Source: Papio anubis
Lineage: Eukaryota; Chordata; Mammalia; Primates; Cercopithecidae
DNA length: 64,000 nt
Assembly: GCF_008728515.1 (NCBI RefSeq)
Contig: NC_044995.1
Location: forward strand, 8,877,104 to 8,941,103
Direction of reading: 5' to 3'
Numbering within the stretch: the first letter of the stretch is position 1; each line of letters starts with the position of its first letter. Made by a program: the position numbers and the translations under genes. A model generated the notes under the pieces. It searched no databases and was not told the origin of the DNA. It was given only the letters and a program-made list of their open reading frames with translations. Below are positions 1-45,300 of the stretch, piece after piece.

Positions 1-36
1 TCCTCCTCTTTTTCTTTCTTTCAATATGATCTTAGT

Positions 37-270
37 ATGATGTTTTTTTCCTCTGTCTCTTTCCTGTCCTGTCTTTCCTGTCTGTCCTCCTGTCCTCTGT
101 CCTGTCTCTCCTGTCCTCTGTCTTTCCTGTCCTCTTTCCTCCTGTCCTCTGCCTCTGTCTCTTTCTCTTTGTCCTCTGCCTGGAATCCTCTTTCCTCCTC
201 TGCCTCTTTCCTCCTTCTGCCTCTGTCTTTCTCCTCCCCTCATCTCTTTCATAATCTTCCCCCTCCCCAG
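37..270. repeat. Pyrimidine-rich CTGTCCT low-complexity tract
   Basis: Dense imperfect copies of CTGTCCT and CTTTCCT occupy the OSCAR intron downstream of the first Ig exon. Open reading frames here contain only Ser, Leu, Phe and Cys and are not genes. It is plausibly a degenerate microsatellite. Confidence 0.75.
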
Positions 271-407
271 TGTCTTATTGATGTTTTCTTCTTGTGTCTG
301 TGAATCTGTCAGTTTGCCCGCCTCGCTCTCTCTTTACCTGTATCTCTCTGTCCCTCCCCCACCTCCCTTGTTCCACCCGCTTCTCCTCCCTGACCCCAGG
401 ACCTCAC

Positions 408-3997
<3,590 letters not shown>

Positions 3998-4227
3998 GGT
4001 AGGCAGATATCTGCTGGAGCTGGAGTCAGGGCTTGGTTGCATCCTCTCCCCTCCCAGGAAATGAGGAAACATCAGAAAGCCAGAGCCAGATGGTCGTTTA
4101 GGGAAGAGAGGATCGAGGTGGGGGCCTGTGGGTGACTGTGTCATAGCCCTATAGCGCTGTGGAAAAGGTTAGCAGGGGGGTCAGTCATAACCTGTGGTGT
4201 TCATTAATTTAACTCTAGAAACAAATA

Positions 4228-4365
4228 CTAGTCAGGAGGCGGAGGCAGGAGGATCGCTTGAGCCCAAGAGTTCAAGAGCAGCTTGGGCGAGACCCTGTCT
4301 AAAAAATAAATAAATTGTGCCACCACACTCCAGCCTGGGTGATAGAGTGAGACCATGTCTTCAAA
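4228..4365 (+). repeat. Partial Alu
   Basis: Alu right-arm-like sequence (GAGGCGGAGGCAGGAGGATCGC) joins an A-rich linker and the 3' end CACTCCAGCCTGGG. It lies between OSCAR and NDUFA3. Confidence 0.75.
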
Positions 4366-4399
4366 TACAGACAGACAGACAGAAAGATATCTGTTTTTT

Positions 4400-4554
4400 A
4401 AAAAAAGAACCTATTATGTGCCAGACTCTTGCTGTGATTGATTGACAGATAGAAAAAAATTAGCACCTATTATGTGCCAGACCCTTGCTGTGATTGAAAG
4501 AAAGAAAAAAAGAAAAAAAAAATTAGCATCTATTATGTGCCAGGCCCCTGCTGT

Positions 4555-4599
<45 letters not shown>

Positions 4600-4957
4600 A
4601 AATTAGCATCTATTATGTGCCAGGCCCTTGCTGTGATAGATAGACAGATAGATAAAAATTAGCATCCATTATGTGCCAGGCCCTTGCTGTGATAGACAGA
4701 TAGATAAAAATTAGCATCTATTATGTGCCAGGCCTTTGCTATGATAGATAGATAGATAAAAATTAGCACCTGTTAAGTGCCAGGCCCTTGCTGTGATTGA
4801 TTGATAGATAAAATTAACACCAATTACGTGCCAGGCCCTTGCTGTGATTAATTGATCGATAGATTGGTTGACAGATAAAAATTAGCACCTATTATGTGCC
4901 AGGCTCTTGCTGTGATACTGTGATTGATTGATTGATTGATTAAAATTAGCACCTATA
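4400..4957. repeat. Compound minisatellite with embedded GATA microsatellite
   Basis: About nine copies of a 50-65 bp unit repeat 'AAATTAGCA(C/T)CTATTATGTGCCAGGC...CTTGCTGTGAT' separated by variable (GATA)n or (GATT)n runs. The GATA run is longest at about 4556-4599. The core phrase TATTATGTGCCAGGC looks MIR-derived. A further copy resumes after the Alu at 4958-5245, so the Alu landed inside the array. Confidence 0.9.
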
Positions 4958-5246
<289 letters not shown>

Positions 5247-5689
5247 TTAGCACCTATTACGTGGCAGACCCTCGCTGTGCGATGTTGGCAGGCACAGAGG
5301 GAACTCAGACTCGTTACTGCTCTCAAGCAGCTGCTACCAGTCCGACTGACAGACCCAGACCAGGTCAGTTTCTTAAGTGATCTGAGCTATAATGGCGGTA
5401 ACAGGGCACTGTGAGAGCCCGCAGAAAGCTCCTAACCCATCTGGGATGAGACCTAGCGCTTCCAGGACGAGCTGATGTTGAGCTGAGACCTCGAAGGAAA
5501 GGTTAGTCATTCACCTTCTCCCGGGCTCAGTTTCTTCATCTGTAAAATGGGCTTTCATACATAAACTATAAAATGAGGACTATTTTTTTCCGCCTTAGGT
5601 GGTCTCAGTAGGAGGACTAGTCACCCCGGAGCGACTTCTAGGCAGAGAGTAAGGAGATTCCACGCAGGTCCGCAAAGTCAGGCTTGCGC

Positions 5690-5936
5690 TTGCTCCTGGC
5701 ACTACTTCCTTTACCTCCGCGGCTCCATCTTTGTTCTGCGCTAGTGCGCACGCGCAGAAGCCGAAAGCGGTACCTTGCACAGAGGGACCACAACTCCCAG
5801 AGTGCTCCGCGTCCTGGCTTTCTTCTCCACTTCTGCTCCAGGGCGCACGCGCAACCCGGGGAGGGGTTTCTCGCGCGTAGGGACCACAACTCCCAGAGTG
5901 CTCCGCGTCCTCGCAGGTGTCGCCACCGAGACCAAG
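5690..5936 (+). promoter_or_regulatory. NDUFA3 CpG-rich promoter with duplicated ZNF143-like site
   Basis: A GC- and CpG-rich segment ends at the NDUFA3 start codon. A 33-bp stretch containing ACCACAACTCCCAGAGTGC occurs twice, identically, at 5782-5814 and 5878-5910. This resembles the ZNF143/STAF site (ACTACAAYTCCCAGVATGC). AAGATGGCTGC at 5935-5945 overlaps the start codon and matches the YY1 consensus. There is no TATA box. Assignment as promoter is inferred from position and motifs. Confidence 0.75.
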
Positions 5937-9347
<3,411 letters not shown>

Positions 9348-9386
9348 GCACCTTCACTGACAGAGGCGGCCCCTCCCACGGCTCCC

Positions 9387-9392
9387 AATAAA
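9387..9392 (+). terminator. NDUFA3 polyadenylation signal
   Basis: AATAAA lies 40 bp after the NDUFA3 stop codon, giving a very short 3' UTR. The TFPT stop codon lies about 100 bp beyond on the opposite strand, so the two transcripts probably meet or overlap here. Confidence 0.85.
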
Positions 9393-9493
9393 AATGTGAA
9401 CACCAACCCCAGAGCGTGGCATGTGTGTGATCAGAGGTGGGAACAAGTAGACGGTGGCCAGGGTGAGTGTGGGCTCAGTTTACTGGGCATGGG

Positions 9494-17653
<8,160 letters not shown>

Positions 17654-18274
17654 CTCCGCGACCTCCGGAAGCCCCGGGCCTCTTAGCTTCCAACCTCTTA
17701 AATCTCTAGATTAAGCCGTTCGCAAAACTACTTGTCCCATCAGGCTCAGGGGCCGAGGACGGCGGGACGTGGCCCTAGGCCTTGTGGGAGTTGTAGTTTC
17801 CTATTTCCGGCTTCGCTTTGGCCCACCCCGACGTCCAACCCGAATCCCTGCTTAAAGGCCTTGCTTTCTTGTCTAACGTCGCAACCAGTCCTCTGAGTTG
17901 CCAACGTCTTTCTTCCTGTCTCGACGCCCCGTCATCTGGCCACAGCAATTCTCCGCTTAGCAGGATTGGTCCACAGCGGGCCGTGAGTTCGATTAGCCCC
18001 TTTCCTCCTCGCTGCTTACCGCCTCTCTCCGCCTAGTGCCAGGTGCTAATAAAGTTGTTGTTTCAAACGCGGCCAGGAACGCGAGCGGGGACCAATCAGA
18101 GCGTAGCTTTACCTCTATAACGGCGCGAGCATGAGACGTCATCGGTGAGCGACGAATGCTGTGGGAAAGCTTATTTCCTAGAAACAGTGGTGCGCGGAGA
18201 GGAGAGGTGAGTGTGATGGAGACGAGCGGGGAGCGGGAGGCCGGACTCCTGGGTCTGGGAGAAGAAGTGTGTGA

Positions 18275-18917
<643 letters not shown>

Positions 18918-19223
18918 TTTACAGCTTGTTTACCCAAAAGTCTTAATATGCGCCTACCATGGTGTGGCCCTGGGGATGTGGCAGGTGCAAAAATTGTTCC
19001 CTGTCCTCTTAGAGCTTTGGTTGATGCCTGGCAGACAGGCTTTATCAAATAATTACTTCATTAATCACAAATGTGTGAAGTGCCTTACTGTAGACACGCA
19101 GAGCCTGCGGGACACGTATCACAAAGCAACCTCCTCTAGTCTAAAGCGGGCCCGTGGGTCAGGGAGGTGGAATGTGAGAGCTGAAAGCTGAAGAGATGCC
19201 GGGCTGCTAAGGAGTGAGGAGAG

Positions 19224-19502
19224 CCAGACACGGGGGGTCACTCCTGTAATCCCAGCACTTTGGGTGGCCCAGGCGAAAGGATCACTTGACCCTAGGAGTT
19301 TGAGACCAGCCTGAGCAACACAGTGAGACCCCCTCTCTACAGAAAAATTTAAAAATTAGACGGGTGTGCTGGTGTGGGCCTGTCATCTCAGCTATCGGGA
19401 GGCTGAGGCGGGAGAACCGCTTGAGCCCAGGTGGTCGAGGCTGCAGTGAGCTATGATGGCGCCACAGCACTGCAGCCTAGGTAACAGAGCAAGACATTGT
19501 TT

Positions 19503-19518
<16 letters not shown>
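19224..19518 (+). repeat. Old Alu
   Basis: Diverged plus-strand Alu with a long A-tail in PRPF31 intron 1. Confidence 0.88.
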
Positions 19519-19535
<17 letters not shown>

Positions 19536-19892
19536 AACAAAGCGAAGGAAAGAACGACCTTAGTGACCTTAGTTACAAGGGACTCCTTGTACAAAGATCT
19601 GGAGGTGGGAAGAAATTGATAATGTAACCAACTCAAGTTTCTGCTACTCAGAGGCTAGAATAGGAGAAGTGAGGGATGGTGAAAGTAAAGCTTTATTGAT
19701 CAAATGGTCGCAGATGAGAAATGGCCAAGCTAATGTATTTAAAAGACCGTTTCAAACTGTAGGCCGGGGAGAGGGGCTTAAAAGGGGGAACTCTGAATCG
19801 GAGGCATACAGGAATGGTGCTGGGTACAGGGTATGTGTGTCTTTCTCTGAAGGCTGTCTTGAGACAGCCACCTGGAGCATGGGCTGGAATCA

Positions 19893-20297
<405 letters not shown>

Positions 20298-20700
20298 TTA
20301 GCCCCTGGAACTTCTAAGTAAGCACATGGATAAGCCATCAGTGCAAGACAGTGTCTAGTGGGAAAGGCGGGAAACAAAGAATTTCAGAGTATGTTTTCAA
20401 GGCTAAAGGCAAGAAAGGAAAAAAAAAGTTTGCAAATGCATTTGGAATCTACACCACTTGGTTCCGGTAAGTCTTAGCAAGGTGGCGGTCGTAGGGGTGT
20501 GCTGTGTCTTGCACAGGTCGGAGCTGGAGACTCGCCAGTGAACAAAACAAACTAAAGCACCTGTCGTCGTGGAGCCTGCACGCTACTGGGGTTCATAAAG
20601 AAGGACCAGGGTTTTCTGGGGGAGAATCATCGCCAGTAGGAGGGACTTTGTCGGGGCAAGTTTTTAGGGAACCCTGCTCTCCCTCCCCACAGGCCTCAGG

Positions 20701-36174
<15,474 letters not shown>

Positions 36175-36449
36175 ATGACTGCGTGTGTCCAAGGTGGCTT
36201 CCCACTGAAGGGACACAGAGGCCCAGTCCTTCTGAAGGGCTGGGATGGGGGCTGGGGGTTCTGACAGGGAGAGCCTGCCCTGCCACCGGCCCCAGTGCTG
36301 GGCTCCCCAGGGAGGAGGCCTTGGAAGAGCCCGGCCTGGCCTCCCCCAGGACCGAGGTCACTGCCTGGTGTGGGCTAGAGCCGGTCTTCATCATGCCTTG
36401 TCTGTTTTATTTTAACTGAGAAAGGAGATGCTTTTTTGAAAAGAGTACA

Positions 36450-36455
36450 ATTAAA
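36450..36455 (+). terminator. PRPF31 polyadenylation signal
   Basis: ATTAAA, a common variant signal, lies 276 bp after the PRPF31 stop codon. No AATAAA is seen closer. Confidence 0.7.
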
Positions 36456-36857
36456 AGGACATTATCAAGATGTGTTCTTGGGGAGTGATCATTTTTCAAA
36501 CAGCTGGGGCAACTAGAAGAGTCAGAGCTATGGAGTTTTGAGAAAAGAGCTTTCCCTCGGGTCCAAGTGGTGTCTAGGCGTGCTCCCTTCCCCGTTACTT
36601 TCTCGTCATGGGATCCCAGAAGGAAAAACCCTCTCCAGTGCCCTGGACAACCTGTCACTTCGATAGAAATGATGTGGCTGCCGACAGCCGCAGAGCTCAG
36701 CGCAGGCCAAGCGGGATTGCTCTGGCACCTCAGGCCAGCCACCTCGCCTTTCCAAGCCTCCACACCTACGCCTAGGAGCCCAGGACTGGAAAAAATGCAC
36801 AGAAAGCACTTAGCATGGCCATCAGCGCCCAATAACCAGGTCCTGTTGTTACTGGTT

Positions 36858-37430
<573 letters not shown>

Positions 37431-37435
37431 TTATT

Positions 37436-38007
<572 letters not shown>

Positions 38008-38461
38008 TCTCTTATTTAGAACCAGTTTTGAGGGGCTGCATGGAGTCCGGGCATGGGTGAAGCAGGCAGGCTGCCTGCTCTGATAGGACCTGGTTGCTCT
38101 GGAGAGCCCTGCCAGGTGAGCAGAAGGAGCACACCTCCCCCCCCCCCGGCCCAGCCACGTCTCGAACCGGGCTTGGCCAGGGGCACCTTTACTTGGGCTG
38201 AGGGGAATGTGGCCTGCAGACAGTCGGGAGAATTTCCAGGCGAGGGGACAGCAGGGGCTGTCCTATCGGGTGGCATGATACCGTCTCCCTGGAGAGGTTA
38301 AGACCAACTCCAGGGGTTCCATTTACTCCGTGCTCCGGAGCTGGGCTTCACAGTGGTACTGAGGAGGCAGCGCTAGTCACCTGACCTGCGAGGCTCTGCT
38401 CAAGTAGTTTCTCACTCTGGCGAGATGTTACCAGGACAAGCAGCAGCCTGGTGGGAACGAT

Positions 38462-38535
38462 GCCTCCCTCTCTCCACCTTCCCTCCCTCTCCACCTCCCC
38501 CTCTCTCCCTCCCTCTCTCTCCACCTCCCTCTTCG
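38462..38535. repeat. CTCCCT polypyrimidine microsatellite
   Basis: Imperfect (CTCCCTCTCTCCAC)n ends directly at the anomalous GATC-rich block. Such GA/TC tracts are known to cause coverage dropouts in some long-read platforms. Confidence 0.9.
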
Positions 38536-38538
38536 GCA

Positions 38539-38985
38539 TGATTCAGCTGATCAGTACCAACGGATCGTCGATCTCCCGCTGGATCGATCAGCGTCGATCG
38601 CGGATCGTCGATCGGTTCGATCCGCGCCCGTCGATCTCTGATCAGGATCGACTGATCGATTGATCAGCCGATCGCGTTTGATCGCCACAACTGACCAGCG
38701 CCGATTTCCCGGATTGATTCAGCGTCGATCGATCGCCGGTCGACTGAAGATCGCACGTCGACGCACGTCGATCGATTGAACCGATTCGCGCCTGCCTGAC
38801 TGACGGCAATGATCAGATCGATCACGTCGACTTCGATCCTGATCGCAACACGATTTTTGGATTGATTTTCGAAATTTTCGATTTTCGATCGACGGATCCG
38901 AAATGAAAGTGGAAATTTTTATTTTCCGGATTTCGACGGATCTCGAAAACTTATCCGGAGCGATCTGATCCCGGACGGTTGAGTG
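38539..38985. other. GATC/TCGA-dominated anomalous block
   Basis: About 450 bp contain roughly 30 GATC tetramers (about two expected by chance), many TCGA and CGATCG palindromes and very high CpG density. The last 120 bp turn AT-rich with TTTTCGATTTTCGATCGACG-like phrases. There is no fixed repeat period, no coding potential and no known transposon feature. It stands alone in this GC-rich, CpG-depleted intergenic DNA and marks the start of the error-rich segment. Most likely a failed consensus; a true hypervariable satellite or foreign insert is less likely. Confidence 0.85.
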
Positions 38986-41440
38986 GGCAAACTACCCCAG
39001 GTTGCCTAAGTCAAGTCTCTTTTCCTCCATTTCATCCCTGACCCCAATAACCCTGCTTGAAAAATGACAGCCTTTGCTGATCTCTACATACTGGTTCAGC
39101 ACTCCCTGTGGTCCCAGCTCTGTCTAGAAACTTCGCCTCCCTGGCCAAAATATTATCTGGCATCTACCAATGGGGCTAGGCAACAGGGTGTGAATCTCAG
39201 GAAAGGAATCTGAGTCACCTGGGCCTGCAGCCCTGGTACTCAGAACAGAGGTCTTCCAAATTTAACACGCCTAGAATCACACCGAGGGCTTGTTAAACAC
39301 AGTTGCTGGGCCCAGAGTTTGATTCAGTCTAGGGGCTCAAAGATGTGCATTTCAAACAAGTTCCCAGGTGATAGGTATGCTTCGATCCAAGGCCGCATTG
39401 GAGAAGCCCTCTAGAAAAAGTCTCTGTAAGGGTTTCACGCTGGCACGGGTGGCTCACGATGTAGTCCCAGCTCCTTCTTGGGAGGCTGAGGTAGGAGAAC
39501 TACTTGAATCTGGGAGGTGGAGGCTTTCAGAGCCGAGATGGCGCACTGCTTCCAGCCTGGGAGACAGACACACACACAGACACACACACACACACACACA
39601 CACATTTTCATGTCTGGCCCTCACCGAGATTGTTTCCTGAAGGGTCCAGTGCCTGCCATCTGGACTTCACTTTTTTTTGAGATCTTAGTCTGTTTCCTCT
39701 CACCCAGGCTGGAGTGCAGTGGCACGATCTCGCTCACTGCAACCTCCACTCAAGTTCAAGCACTCCAGCCCCTCAGGTTCCCCGAAAGTAGTTGGGATTA
39801 TAAGCTGCAAGGCCCATCAGCCTGCTAATTTTTTGTAATTTTAGTAGACATGGGGTTTCACCCATAAGCTGGGCTGGGGCTGGTCTCAACTCCTGGCCTC
39901 AGGTGATCCGGGCCTGCTCCTCAGCCTCCCAAAGTGCTGGGATTACAGGCGCGAGCCACTGCTCCGCCTACCTGAGGAACTTTTAAAAATTGGCAGGTCC
40001 GCCAGTCTCAACACCACCTGACTCACCACCAACAATAACAACAAAAGTTCCTCAGGTGACTGTGATGTGCAGCCGTTTGAAAGTCATCACTCTGACTCAC
40101 AGGGCAAAGTGTGAACTGTGGACTCTGTGCATCACTGGGGCAATTTGTTGAAAAAGCAGAATTTGCATTTTAACACACTCCTAGGTGATTCCGAGGAGTC
40201 TGAGAAGCAATACTTTCTGCAGGGGCCACAATTTGAATAGCGCAAAAGCTCTAGAACAATAACTCTGTAGGTCATCTCCTGGTGTGCCCGTAATGTGAGC
40301 CTAAGAATATGCATTTTGCAAGCCGCCCCTCCCTCTTCCTGTGCCATTCTGGATGCTGACCGACCTTGCACTTACCACCTCTTCACTTCTCTCTCTGATT
40401 ATCTTACTTCACCTAGACAGGAAGGGCGGATCTGGCTTCCCATCTCGGCAGCCACAGTGTGACAAGCAAATGCCTCCCGGTTCGTGGAAGCCTCAGTGTC
40501 TAGTAAGTTTTCAATCACAAGTCATTTCACATTCACCATCTGTTCCTTTGACAAATGGTTACTGACTACTCCCTGCGTGCTAAGTGCTGGAGATGCAAAA
40601 TCCACATAGGAAACCGAATAATTACGAAAATGACGGCAGGTAGACGCAAAACAAATTCTGCACGAATAGGCGCACAGGAGCTGCCCACCGGGAGGTCAGG
40701 GAAGCTTTCCCCAAGAAGACACACAGAGCTGAGAAACGAGCAGGCATTAGGAGCCACCCGTCTCCTCTCTCTGTACCTTCTGCGGCGTCCTCAACACATC
40801 TAAGGAAGCGGAGATGCAGAGGAGAATGACTCTCTCCACCATCTGCTGGTCGCCTAACCAGGCAGGGCAGGACAAAAACCTCCACGCCCCCACGCTTCCC
40901 GCAACCAGTTCCTCCCATGCACGGCGTGCCAGTGACTGCAAAGCACTGTCTCTGGTCCCTTCCTTCTTCACCACTCAGCAATACTTCTCAGAGATGTGCC
41001 AGAGGCACTTGGAGAAAGAGGCAGCTGAGAGACAGGGAAGCAGCCTACCTGGCCGGGATAAGGGTTGGTGCCCAAGTCCGCTCTGCTAGTTACATAGCAC
41101 TTTCTTTCTCACACGCCTCTATTTATACAGCTGTCGCCCACTCAAGCACGCTATTACACAACCAGCATGAACATAACCGTTAGCCGAAGAGAAAGGGGTG
41201 GACTTTCTTGCCCAGCTCCTCCCCCTGGGTCTAGTGTTTTGGATTGGCAGATGACTCTCGGTCGGCCCCCGCTTTGAAGGCACTCACCTGTCTCCCATAG
41301 GCACATGGCCACCGCCCACACTCCATGCCTTCCTCCGCTTTCCCCACCCACTCTGCACCCTCAACCACTACTTCAAGGCATTATGCCCCCGCAACCACAA
41401 TTAAAAAGAGTTTCTAACTTCGATGACGATGCCCTGACTG
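38986..41440. other. PRPF31-CNOT3 intergenic region with damaged Alus
   Basis: A plus-strand Alu at about 39440-39560 and a reverse Alu at about 39671-39965 are recognisable but carry many small indels, unlike Alus left of 38 kb. A CA microsatellite lies at 39567-39603. The rest has no recognisable gene. Confidence 0.6.
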
Positions 41441-42310
41441 TCCTAGCTCCTCCCCGCGACCAATTGTTTTAGGAGAGGGGGTGATACATCCAATCAGCAC
41501 GACACAGGTCTCTTTATCGACGTTCGTCCTGCGCTGGCGTGTTGTGCCCTGAGGCGGGAGGGAGGAGGAGGTGAGCGGGGAGGAAAAACCTGAGCCATCC
41601 TGTAGCAGGCTGCGCGCGGGAAAATAATCGAACGCTGCGCCTTGGGAGTAATCACCAATCCATGGGCAGGGTCCTGCCAGGAACCACAGAACGCCTCCAA
41701 GGGCCGACGTTCGCGGGAGCAATGAGACAGGCCTATGGATATTCGGGACCTCCGGGGGCGGTCGGCGGCTGCCAGAGACGAGAAGAGAGGAGGGGAGGCC
41801 CTCCGCCGCCGCCATCTTGGACCGGGCCCGTCAGCCGCGAGCCAGTCGGCAGACGCCGCGGCCTCCCTCCCTGAGCCCCCGACCCTGCCGTCAGAACAAC
41901 CCCGGGCCCACTCCCCCAACCCTACCTCTGCTTCAGTGCCTACGCGATAGCGCCCGCCCGGGAAAGGCGGCGCTCGCTCCTCCCCCCGCCTGTCGAGATA
42001 CGCTTCCCTTCAGCGGCGGCGCCACGGTGGTGAGAGCGTCAGGCTCGACTGGGCTGACCCTTCCTCCTCCTCCCCCCGGCGCCAATCGGTCTTCTTCCCA
42101 GCTCTGCCCTGGCGCGAGATGACACCGCCGCCGTCGCGCTGGCCCCCTCGCCTGCCCCCGCCGCCTCTGCAGCGCGGTTCCCGGCGGCCCTCCTCCCGTT
42201 CCTTTCTCACGCCCCTCAGCGCCGCCCGGGGTCCTTCCATGACCCGGACCCCGGCCCCGCCTGCCGCCACCTCCCCGCGCACATCGCCGGGCCTCCCCGG
42301 TAGGTGTGTG
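41440..42310 (+). promoter_or_regulatory. CNOT3 CpG-island promoter and non-coding exon 1
   Basis: A strongly CpG-rich interval. CCAAT boxes lie at 41460-41464, 41490-41494 and 41655-41659. A YY1-type GCCGCCATCTTGG at 41808-41820 is typical of a housekeeping transcription start. A donor-like CCCCG|GTAGGTGTG is near 42299. No TATA box. Association with CNOT3 is by order and orientation. Confidence 0.7.
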
Positions 42311-45300
42311 TGAGGTGAAGCCTCCCCAGCGTGAGGTGCCCGCCCCTCCTCCCCGGTATTGGCTCCCTGCCAGGATGGAGGCGCCTCCCCTGGTCCCAGG
42401 TGCCCTCAGGTGCCCGCCCCCTCGGCCCTGCTGGTCCTCGCGTGCTGGGGCAGCCTCCGCGCCGGGCTTCTCTCGACGGGTGCCACCCGGGACGAGGACC
42501 TCAGCGGGGTGGGACACCCCAGACCGAGGCCACCTCCGCATCCCTCCACTGCCTCCCGGGAGCGCAGCCTCCCTGGAGGTTCCAGCTGCCCGTCCGTATC
42601 GGATGGGAGCCTCTGGGAGAGAGTGGAGGAGAACCCCTCGTTGGGTTGAGCCTTACGAAGTTTCACCCTCTGGCAGCTCTTCCTCCTCAGAGCGAGAAGC
42701 TTCCCCTGCGGCTCAAGCCTCGCTTCCCGCTGCACCATGCCTGCCTTTGGGGGTCTGGCTTTCCCACACCTGGGCACAGGACTGTCCCTCAGGCACCACA
42801 TCTCCTGAGCTCTCACACTTCTTGGATAGTGGCCATGTCTGCCCCCCTGGCTTGCAGCCTTGAATCCCTGCATCCCGGACCACCTGGGTGTGGGCCTCCT
42901 CCCGTGATGTCAGGCCACTGTGGTCTTGCTGCTGGGGGCTTGCCCTGGCCGGTGCCCGGGTGAAGGACTAAGCTCCCACGTTCATGTTAGTGAGCTCCCA
43001 CTATGGCAGCAGCTGCCTTCTCTTTGAGCAGTCTGCCTCTCAGGTGTGTGCAGGGGCTGCCGCCCACCCTGGGTGCTCTGTCTCTTTGTGGGTTTTGAAG
43101 TCTCCCTTCACCCCTGCCTCAGAGGCTGCTTCTGCCTTCACACCACCAGCCCTCCCTCTAGGGTGTCATCTCTTCAGGGACCAAGAAGCCCACTGCCCTT
43201 GATACTTGTGACTAGATCCCATCGCTGTGGGTTTGTTTTGTCTTCCCATCCACCACCACACTGGGTGTCGGCAGTTGAGAACAAGGGTTCTCGCCTTCCA
43301 GGCCATGTTGGCACTGCATGGGAGTAGGAAGAAGCTTCCCAGACCCGTGGTTCCTGTATCACAGCAGGTGGGGCTCTTCCCTCTGGGCTGTGCCTCTCCA
43401 GGGTAAGGACCTTTCTTGGTGTTGCCTCCCCCCAGGGATAAGGTTCTTGCCACTTGGTGCATACAGTCGCTGCTCTGGATTTTATGTGTCCACGCCGCGT
43501 GTGTCCCCACCGTAGCGTGCCAGCGAGGATCTTCTCTCGATGGTGCCCCCGCTAACGCCCAAACCTCGCCTTGATTTTTCACATCAAGGGTAGCAGGTTG
43601 CTCACGTGTGGATGAAGATACCTGAGTCTCAAGCTGGAGACTCCACTGTGACCCCTGGCCCCTGGGACCGTGAGAGACTTCTCTGGTGTAGACTTTCCAA
43701 AGTAGGGAGAGCGTGCCCCAGCCCCCAACCTTTGCAGGGCATCTCAGTGGAGATGACTACCCCACCTCACAGGCCCTAACGTCCTCTCCTTCTAGTTCAG
43801 AGCCTCTGTGTGGGCTACATGTCAGCAGCCACCCAGGCGCACTCCTTCACCGTCTCCAGAGCTCCTTTGCTGCAGAGGCGAGTTTTCCATCAAAGTGCTT
43901 CATGACAAAGACCACTGTGTGACAGCCCCTCTGCTGGCGCGACCGCCCAGTGTTAGTTCCCAGGACTAAGCCTCCTGCCCTCCCCCTCCTCGAGTCTTCA
44001 GTGGTGGTATCATCTTCCCGAGGAAGCTTGGGGGTTTTCTTTACTGGCTTTTGGCCCCTGCTACGTAGGCGGTTGGCTCCTGTGCTGGTGTCCTGTTTCA
44101 CCCCACCCCACCCAGAAATCCTCCTGCCCCGTGGGGATGTGTGTTCCTTGGGTGTCCTCTGGGCCAAGGCTCCCCAGATTCCTGCCTTTGGAGAGCCTTT
44201 GCTGCTGGAGCACAGGTTCTTCACTTGGGAGGGACTCATCTTCCTTGGAGGATCTTGGTGATGCCCCATGACTACAGCAAATGGCTCTTTCTCTGGCAGT
44301 GTCTCTTCGAGACTCAAGCTCCAGCTTCCCTCTTTCTTGGTCCCTTGTCGGGGACCACAGGCACAGACACTTCATGACATAGGAATTTTCTTAGGGGAAG
44401 GTACACTGCTGTGACTAAGGCTCCAGCCTCTAGGGACAGGCACCCTGGGCCTCTGCCCTGTGGAGGAGCTGCCTCCTCGCTTGGTCTCAGCTGTAGCTGA
44501 CTTCATGTCATGCTGTTCTGTCTGAAACATCACCTCCCTGGGCTAGGGCTCTTGTTCCCTCCAGCTGGCTGCCAAGGACCCTCCAGGATCTCCTCTCTTG
44601 TGCTGCCACAGTGGTTCTCCTCTGCATTCTTCCTCTGTGCTAGGGCACCACAGTCCTTCTTCAGGGAGACGCAGGAGGTCACCTCCCTAAGGTGTTGATT
44701 GTCTTGTTGGTAGAAGACCATGAGACCTCTCTTCTCTCTCTGGCTGGAGCACCGCCCAGGACCCCTGTTGGGTTCTGGGATGAAAAGAGAGCTCCTCGTT
44801 TCACACATTCTTGTTCCCCATGTGCAAGAGGCTTGTCTGTGTGCTGGGGGTGTTGGACTTTGTGAGGATCCCTGCACACCCTCAGGGTTGGTGTCCACAC
44901 GCTAGTTCCTCAGAGCAAGCTCCCTGACCCGGGACTTGCCCCCTCCCTGTCAGAATCCCCACCATGGCATCTCCTGGGTCCTTTGTTGCTTGCCTTCCTG
45001 AGACTCCCAGGTGTGGCATGCCAGTTGACTCTGACTCTTGATGGAAGGTGCTGCCTTTTGCTTAGGTTGGGCCTTTACTGAGGAGATTTAAGTCCCCAAG
45101 TGTAAGGTAGCACCTCTACCTACACACCCAGAATGGGTCCCTGCAGTGTTGGGAAAGTTCTCTCTGGGGTTAGGGGACCACCGTCCCTTATGGGCTTTGT
45201 TCCCAAAGCACAATCATCTCTATATGGTTGCTGCTAGTCACATGTGGTGATTAATAAGTTAAAATGAAAATTCCTCCGCATTACACTTTGCCATATTTCA

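Noticed and set aside
38539..38985. CRISPR array, restriction-modification site cluster or bacterial insert
   Set aside because: There is no regular repeat-spacer period, no ORF and no flanking mobile-element signature. GATC enrichment alone does not establish a function.
42306..42963. Overlapping 185- and 210-codon open frames after the CNOT3 CpG island
   Set aside because: GC-rich intron sequence gives long frames by chance. There are no domains, start context or splice sites.
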